Of a stretch of 10,097 bases of DNA, positions 6,790 through 10,097 are shown piece after piece. Positions within the stretch are counted from its first letter, which is position 1. Every line of letters starts with the position of its first letter. The stretch spans positions 1 through 10,097 of the forward strand of contig CAJLXA010000055.1 of the NCBI GenBank assembly GCA_905210485.1. Direction: 5' to 3'. The position numbers and the translations under genes are program-made. This DNA is from an uncultured Eubacteriales bacterium (GTDB lineage: Bacteria > Bacillota > Clostridia > Oscillospirales > CAG-272). A model generated the notes under the pieces. The model was given only the letters and a program-made list of their open reading frames with translations. It was not told the origin of the DNA and did not search any database.

Positions 6790-7389
6790 GTGAGCATACA
6801 TAGGCGCCGTTTCGGTATGATGATTTTGCAGGCGGTGTGCATTGCTTTGCTTTTTACCGGTTGCGGCGGGTGCAGTCTGAATTACAGCATCACGGATGCC
6901 GATGGATTGACAATAGGCTACAGTCGCCTTGACGGAAACGCCTTTGTCGGCTGTGTGACATGTGCGGCAGAGCAAACGGAGATTGTGATTCCCGACGCGT
7001 ATAATGGTTTGCCGGTCACAAATCTCGGCGGTTATTTCGGGCGCGGTGTTCCGACGCCGTTTTATATTGAACCGCCGATTGCAGAGGATAACGTTTTCTG
7101 TACGGATAACAGTGAAATAACGGAAAGCGGCGCTTTGCCAAGTGCAAAGATTCTGAATCTTCGGTATACTTTGAAGATCGGAAAAAACATTAAGGATGCC
7201 GCGTTTGTCCGTATGCCGGTATGGGTGGCGGAACACGATGACGGGACGGTTACGGTTTATCGCCCGCTGGTTTATATTGAAGTCGATGCCGGAAACCGTG
7301 TTTTTTATGCGGAAAACGGCGTAATGTACCGAAAGGCCGATCACGGTCGCGTTGACGGATTTTTGTATGCTTCGGATTTTGAAAAATAA
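6790..7389 (+). CDS. Small secreted lipoprotein with BspA-like leucine-rich-repeat segment
   Basis: I do not recognise a named family for the whole protein. The N-terminus is a lipoprotein signal: a basic RRR stretch, a hydrophobic core ending in ALLFTG, and a lipobox cysteine (residue 25 from the GTG start), so it is probably lipid-anchored outside the membrane. The segment IVIPDAYNGLPVTNLGGY (about 65-82) resembles one unit of BspA-type leucine-rich repeats, as do the preceding residues. The rest has beta-rich character and no recognised catalytic motif. The start is uncertain: GTG 6790 gives a normal 24-residue signal peptide and 199 residues in all, while ATGs at 6736 and 6757 would overlap the end of eda and give an unusually long n-region. 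None has a good ribosome binding site, so translational coupling to eda is possible. It is probably co-transcribed with eda; a functional link is not shown. Confidence 0.75.
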   Translation: MSIHRRRFGMMILQAVCIALLFTGCGGCSLNYSITDADGLTIGYSRLDGNAFVGCVTCAAEQTEIVIPDAYNGLPVTNLGGYFGRGVPTPFYIEPPIAEDNVFCTDNSEITESGALPSAKILNLRYTLKIGKNIKDAAFVRMPVWVAEHDDGTVTVYRPLVYIEVDAGNRVFYAENGVMYRKADHGRVDGFLYASDFEK

Positions 7390-7427
7390 AAAGAAAACGG
7401 TTTGAAAAACAAACCGTTTTCTTTTTT
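7388..7427. terminator. Bidirectional terminator between lipoprotein and HD-hydrolase genes
   Basis: A long perfect stem has its core GAAAACGGTTTG (7393-7404) pairing with CAAACCGTTTTC (7410-7421), extended by flanking A/T pairs to about 17 bp around an AAAAA loop. T-runs follow on both strands. It ends the plus-strand eda-lipoprotein unit and the minus-strand HD gene, whose TAA lies in its edge. Confidence 0.92.
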
Positions 7428-7944
7428 ACGGGTGGGGCGTTTCCGAAAGCGTAATTTCGGCACGTTGTTTTTTATTATGTATTTTCGGCGGTCTCCCGGC
7501 AAATGTTTCGCGTGTGGCGCAGATTTTATCCGCCAGACAGAGAATCATACTTTCACGGTAACGTGGAAACTTGCTTGCGAGGGGGAACATATGCGCACCG
7601 ATCATGTTCCGTTCGATGTTATTGAGGCCGAAGTCCCGTTCCGCATTGCGAATGGCGCTTTTGGGGTGATAAAATGCATGGAGCGGACGGTTTTTATCCG
7701 AAACATGCCAGTCATAAAGAAAATAATCATGCAGAAGCGCGCCCCGCACGAGAGAACGCATATCCACTCTTAGGGCGAGTCGGTCGGCAATGGTGACGCA
7801 CATGACGGCAACTTTCAGCGAATGTTCGTAAACGCTGACGGTTCCGTGCTGGAGAAAATCTTTTTCTTTTTGCATACCCTCGGAGGAGAGAATATCTCCG
7901 CCGAATTGCATAACGACGCGGAGCGCGTCATCTTTTTCTCTCAT
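7426..7944 (-). CDS. HD-domain phosphohydrolase-like protein
   Basis: A compact (172-residue) soluble protein of the HD superfamily, which uses paired metals to hydrolyse phosphate esters, often nucleotides. The ligand set is readable in order: H41 in YEHSLKVA, the H72-D73 doublet in GALLHDYFLYDW, further histidines H93 and H118 (IGAHMFPL), and D139 in LCLADKI. The core looks intact rather than degenerate. The spacing fits small HD proteins of unknown substrate found in Clostridia; I cannot assign a ligand. Start ATG at 7944 has GAGG five bases upstream. It stands alone on the minus strand with its own promoter and a shared terminator. There is no fused cyclase, GGDEF or RelA domain. Confidence 0.85.
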   Translation of the reverse strand: MREKDDALRVVMQFGGDILSSEGMQKEKDFLQHGTVSVYEHSLKVAVMCVTIADRLALRVDMRSLVRGALLHDYFLYDWHVSDKNRPLHAFYHPKSAIRNAERDFGLNNIERNMIGAHMFPLASKFPRYRESMILCLADKICATRETFAGRPPKIHNKKQRAEITLSETPHP

Positions 7945-7991
7945 AACTGCCTCGAACAGTAAATTTACGGAAAAGAATACCGTATATCTGT

Positions 7992-8020
7992 ATTATAATA
8001 CCGTTTGTGAAAATTTGCAA
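7992..8020 (-). promoter_or_regulatory. Promoter of HD-hydrolase gene
   Basis: On the minus strand TTGCAA (plus 8015-8020) and a perfect TATAAT (plus 7992-7997) are separated by 17 bases. The predicted start near 7985 leaves about 40 bases of leader before the ATG at 7944. Confidence 0.75.
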
Positions 8021-8134
8021 GAGGAATTACATAAATATACCGATTTCGCGGAATACAAATAACGGAAACAAAGTGACGATCTGTAAAATATGGAACATAG
8101 CGGCAGCTATTTTGTTTCCCGATACGGTATTTAT

Positions 8135-8169
8135 AGAAAAACGCAAGTCCGTGCGACTTGCGTTTTTCT
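8135..8169. terminator. Strong terminator-like hairpin without an obvious gene
   Basis: A perfect 15-bp stem (8135-8149 with 8155-8169, 5-base loop CGTGC) has its A and T runs inside the stem arms, as in bidirectional terminators. No plus-strand gene ends just before it. On the minus strand it lies about 50 bases downstream of the tRNA-like fragment at 8219-8242, so it may be the terminator of a former tRNA gene. Confidence 0.65.
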
Positions 8170-8218
8170 GTCAATGACGAACAAAAAGGAGCGTCTTTTT
8201 AAGCCGAAAACAGTGTAG

Positions 8219-8242
8219 GCGTCCACGGGGATTTGAACCTCA
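8219..8242 (-). other. Possible tRNA 3'-end fragment (T-arm plus acceptor strand)
   Basis: Read on the minus strand, TGAGG-TTCAAAT-CCCCG has the T-arm layout (GGTTCAAATCC core) followed by seven bases in the acceptor position. One T-stem pair is A-C, no CCA follows, and no matching 5' acceptor strand, D-arm or anticodon arm lies upstream (plus 8243-8300). It is therefore not a functional tRNA. It could be a displaced 3' end left by site-specific integration, or chance. Confidence 0.3.
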
Positions 8243-8278
8243 AACATATAAAACATTGGAATGGGCGGCGGAGAACTA

Positions 8279-8307
8279 TTGAAAAAAGTGGAGGAATATG
8301 GTATAAC
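8279..8307 (+). promoter_or_regulatory. Promoter of SUFU-Sel1 operon
   Basis: TTGAAA (8279-8284), a 17-base spacer and TATAAC (8302-8307) form a plausible sigma-A promoter, with a start near 8313, about 24 bases before the SUFU gene ATG. Confidence 0.65.
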
Positions 8308-8336
8308 AATAAAAAACAAACAACGGGTATTGGTTT

Positions 8337-8987
8337 ATGGAAAGTAAACGACATCAAAAATTATATGAGCATTATAAAACTGTTTTCGGCGAAGAACCGA
8401 TTTTTAGTTTGAAACTGAAAAAGAATGTTTTGCCGACAGATATGAAGCCGATAACGACGCTTGTTTTTAAACCGACGGACGAAATGCCGTTTTGGAAACT
8501 GTGTACAATCGGCGCAAGCGATTATCTGATGCCCGAGCGTGAAATTGGTTGGGGAAGGAAGGCGAATCGCCGCAACGAGTATATGATGCTTATTTCGCCC
8601 GACGTCGATATTCGTAATCCTTCGGACGACGAAGACGCGTCGACGGACTGGCTATCGTTAAACTCGCTTCTTTGGGCAACTGCGGAATATGCGTTCAACG
8701 AAAAAGATAACATAACCGTTTCGGACACGCTCGATATGGGAATCGACGGGAAATACTGCGGCGCGGTGCTGTTGTTGCCCGAAATATTCAAAACGCCGAA
8801 AATCGTAAAATGCTACGTTTCCGGGCATAAATACATCAGTATATTTCAGGTAATGCCGATAACGCGAGAGTTACTGTCAAAGAAATCGAAAAAGGGGACG
8901 AACGGCATTTATTGGCTTATGGAACAGTTTTACACGCACGACGACGATTACAAACTTATATCGTCCAAACCGTTCGCAACGTTATAA
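8337..8987 (+). CDS. SUFU (suppressor-of-fused) domain protein
   Basis: A 216-residue cytoplasmic protein with no signal peptide. The bacterial SUFU-domain pattern spans about residues 38-180: a strand motif TTLVFKPTDEMPFWKLCTIGASDYLMP, shown here only by its landmarks (F44, W53, T57, G59, S61-D62), the RNEYMMLIS strand, W105 with the helix around SLLWATAEYAF, then GAVLLLPE and the closing FQVMPITRELL. In bacteria this domain is common in immunity proteins of polymorphic toxin systems (established by comparative genomics), where it works by binding; no catalytic residues are expected. No toxin is visible in the window. Start ATG 8337 has only a weak ribosome binding site (GGGT). The Sel1-repeat gene follows after 13 bases, so the two form an operon. 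Domain call by pattern only; the immunity role is inferred. Confidence 0.8.
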   Translation: MESKRHQKLYEHYKTVFGEEPIFSLKLKKNVLPTDMKPITTLVFKPTDEMPFWKLCTIGASDYLMPEREIGWGRKANRRNEYMMLISPDVDIRNPSDDEDASTDWLSLNSLLWATAEYAFNEKDNITVSDTLDMGIDGKYCGAVLLLPEIFKTPKIVKCYVSGHKYISIFQVMPITRELLSKKSKKGTNGIYWLMEQFYTHDDDYKLISSKPFATL

Positions 8988-8990
8988 AAT

Positions 8991-8995
8991 AGGAG
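8991..8995 (+). promoter_or_regulatory. Ribosome binding site of the Sel1-repeat gene
   Basis: AGGAG lies five bases before the ATG at 9001, in the 13-base gap behind the SUFU gene. It supports this start and translation of the gene as the second member of the operon. Confidence 0.8.
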
Positions 8996-9000
8996 ACAAT

Positions 9001-10097
9001 ATGAGCACAAATAGCGATAAAATGAAAAGATACGAACGGCTCGCCGTAAAAAAGCCGAAGTACTACGTTTCTATCGGCGATTTATATTCCGATGACGGCG
9101 ATTTCAAAACCGCAACGATTTACTATCAAAAAGCCGTCGACAACGGCGTTTTGGCATATACTGTTCTTGGCGATACTTGGGGCTACCGCTCTCAATACAA
9201 AAAAGCGTTCGACGTTTATACGGAGGGTGCAAACAAAGGCGAAGCGGAGTGTTTTGCCCGTCTCGGATTTTGCTATGAAACCGGTTATGTAAACAATCGA
9301 GTGTTACGCCAAAGCCTCCGATTTGGGTGTCGCGGCAGCGGCAAGATCTCTCGGCGATTTGTATTATTTCAATACGCCGATTGAAGATTCCGAGATCGAA
9401 AACGTTAAAAATGCGCTGAGATACTACGAGCGTGCTTTTTATCTCGGCGACGTTCAAATCGCAAAAAAGATAGGCTTTATCTACTTAAACAATGAAGAAC
9501 TGAAAGACGTTCCCAATGCCATAGAGTGGTACGAAAAGGGATTGAGCCTTGGCGAATACTCGCTTAATTTCGATTTGGCGTATGTATATCTGAACGACAG
9601 GTTTGTTCCGCACGACTATGAAAAAGGCTTAAAATATCTTGCGGACGGCGTGAAACACAATGATCCGGAAAGCCTTTATTTGCAAGCCAGAATATACGGG
9701 GACGGTTTGTACGGAATAGAACCCGATGAGAAGAAGTATGTTTATTATCTCAAAAAGGCGGTGAATCTTTGTCAGGACGACGCATTGCTTGATTTGGGGT
9801 ATTACTATTACAAAAAAGGCAAGTATGACGACGCGCTCGATTGTTTCGCCTCATCAGATTTGAACGTTGTCGGATTATATTGGGCAATGGCGACAATTTA
9901 TGAGGCAAAAAAGAAAGATTACAAAAACGCGCTTTTCTATTATCGTATGGCAATGGAAGATGATTATCCGGACGCTATCGAGAGAATGGCGGAAGCGTAT
10001 CTCGGCGACGAACTCGGGCTTGAAAAGGACGAGAAAACCGCTCTTAAACTTTTCAAACGAGCCGCGAAACTCGGCAACGCCGCCGCGCAATATAATC
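9001..10097 (+). pseudogene. Sel1/TPR-repeat protein, frameshifted near 9290-9300 and cut by the right window edge
   Basis: Helical-repeat scaffold protein for protein-protein contacts. The first 97 codons (9001-9291) read repeats such as YVSIGDLYSDDGDFKTATIYY and CFARLGFCYETGY. That frame then turns to non-repeat sequence and stops at 9384. From 9293 the frame shifted by +1 continues perfectly: TIECYAKASDLG, then about seven more units including KNALRYYERAFYLGD, NAIEWYEKGLSLGE, KNALFYYRMAMEDD and TALKLFKRAAKLGN. It stays open for 268 codons to the edge, with no ATG before 9887, so it is not an independent gene. The usual GV-x-x-D-x-x-K stretch between ETGY and the next helix is missing, so a small deletion of 3k+2 bases in one repeat is the likely cause; a sequencing or assembly error is the alternative. 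No signal peptide or membrane segment is seen. Operon partner of the SUFU gene. Confidence 0.85.

Larger units (their letters stand above)
7945..8336. other. Gene-free boundary region of about 390 bases
   Basis: No convincing protein gene is present on either strand. It holds the HD-gene promoter (7992-8020), an A/T-rich stretch with nothing recognisable (about 8021-8130), a 15-bp hairpin (8135-8169), a short tRNA-3'-end-like match (8219-8242, minus strand) and a rightward promoter (8279-8307). It separates the core-type genes on the left from the accessory-type SUFU and Sel1 genes on the right. Confidence 0.7.

Noticed and set aside
7402..7773. A 123-codon plus-strand open frame opposite the HD gene
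   Set aside because: It begins inside a terminator hairpin and mirrors an HD gene with a full ligand set, a good start and a promoter.
7965..8174. A 69-codon minus-strand open frame in the gene-free region
   Set aside because: It contains both the HD-gene promoter and half of the 8135-8169 hairpin, and has no ribosome site.
8216..8300. A complete tRNA gene on the minus strand
   Set aside because: Only a T-arm-like piece is present. No 5' acceptor partner, D-arm, anticodon arm or CCA can be found.
8131..8319. A 62-codon minus-strand open frame
   Set aside because: It runs through the tRNA-like fragment and the hairpin and overlaps the SUFU promoter; no family likeness.
9285..9304. Programmed +1 ribosomal frameshift in the Sel1 gene
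   Set aside because: No recognisable slippery codon or stop codon in the original frame at the junction, and the conserved inter-helix loop is missing, which points to deletion rather than recoding.
9104..9457. A 117-codon minus-strand open frame opposite the Sel1 gene
   Set aside because: It is antisense to clear Sel1 repeats in both coding frames.

Overview
This window looks like chromosomal DNA of a strictly or mostly anaerobic Firmicute, probably a gut-type member of the Clostridia. The signs are an oxygen-sensitive glycyl-radical ribonucleotide reductase, purine-rich Shine-Dalgarno sites, sigma-A-type promoters with exact 17-bp spacers, strong hairpin-plus-T-run terminators, and a Pol IV of the form common in Clostridia. 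I cannot name a genus from the sequence alone.

Left part (1-7944), ordinary core genes. The 3' two thirds of nrdD (anaerobic ribonucleotide reductase) enters from the left edge and ends at a terminator. It converges on gltX (glutamyl-tRNA synthetase, minus strand), with three stem-loops packed between the two genes. gltX diverges from a two-gene operon made of a membrane sensor histidine kinase, with no response regulator beside it, and dinB (Y-family DNA polymerase IV). The kinase probably starts at a TTG, because the upstream in-frame ATG lies inside its promoter -10 box. Next comes a well-formed extended -10 promoter driving eda (KDPG/KHG aldolase) and an overlapping small lipoprotein gene with a BspA-like segment. 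A bidirectional terminator separates these from a convergent HD-domain hydrolase gene with its own promoter.

Middle (7945-8336), gene-free boundary. This stretch holds the HD-gene promoter, a 15-bp terminator-like hairpin, a short match to the T-arm/acceptor 3' end of a tRNA on the minus strand with no 5' half, and a promoter pointing right. The layout is what a displaced tRNA 3' end next to an integrated element would leave, but no integrase is visible and the tRNA match is imperfect.

Right part (8337-10097), accessory-looking. A SUFU-domain protein is followed 13 bases later by a Sel1/TPR-repeat protein that runs off the right edge. Both families occur as immunity or accessory proteins of polymorphic toxin systems. 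The Sel1 gene is broken by a frameshift near 9290-9300. Before it the repeats read in one frame; after it they continue in another frame for 268 codons with no stop and no ATG until 9887. The part after the break is therefore easy to miss. By eye these genes look more A/T-rich than the left part.

I did not find a clearly new multi-gene system. The best leads are the frameshifted Sel1 gene, the possible tRNA-bordered accessory island, and the orphan kinase-Pol IV operon.
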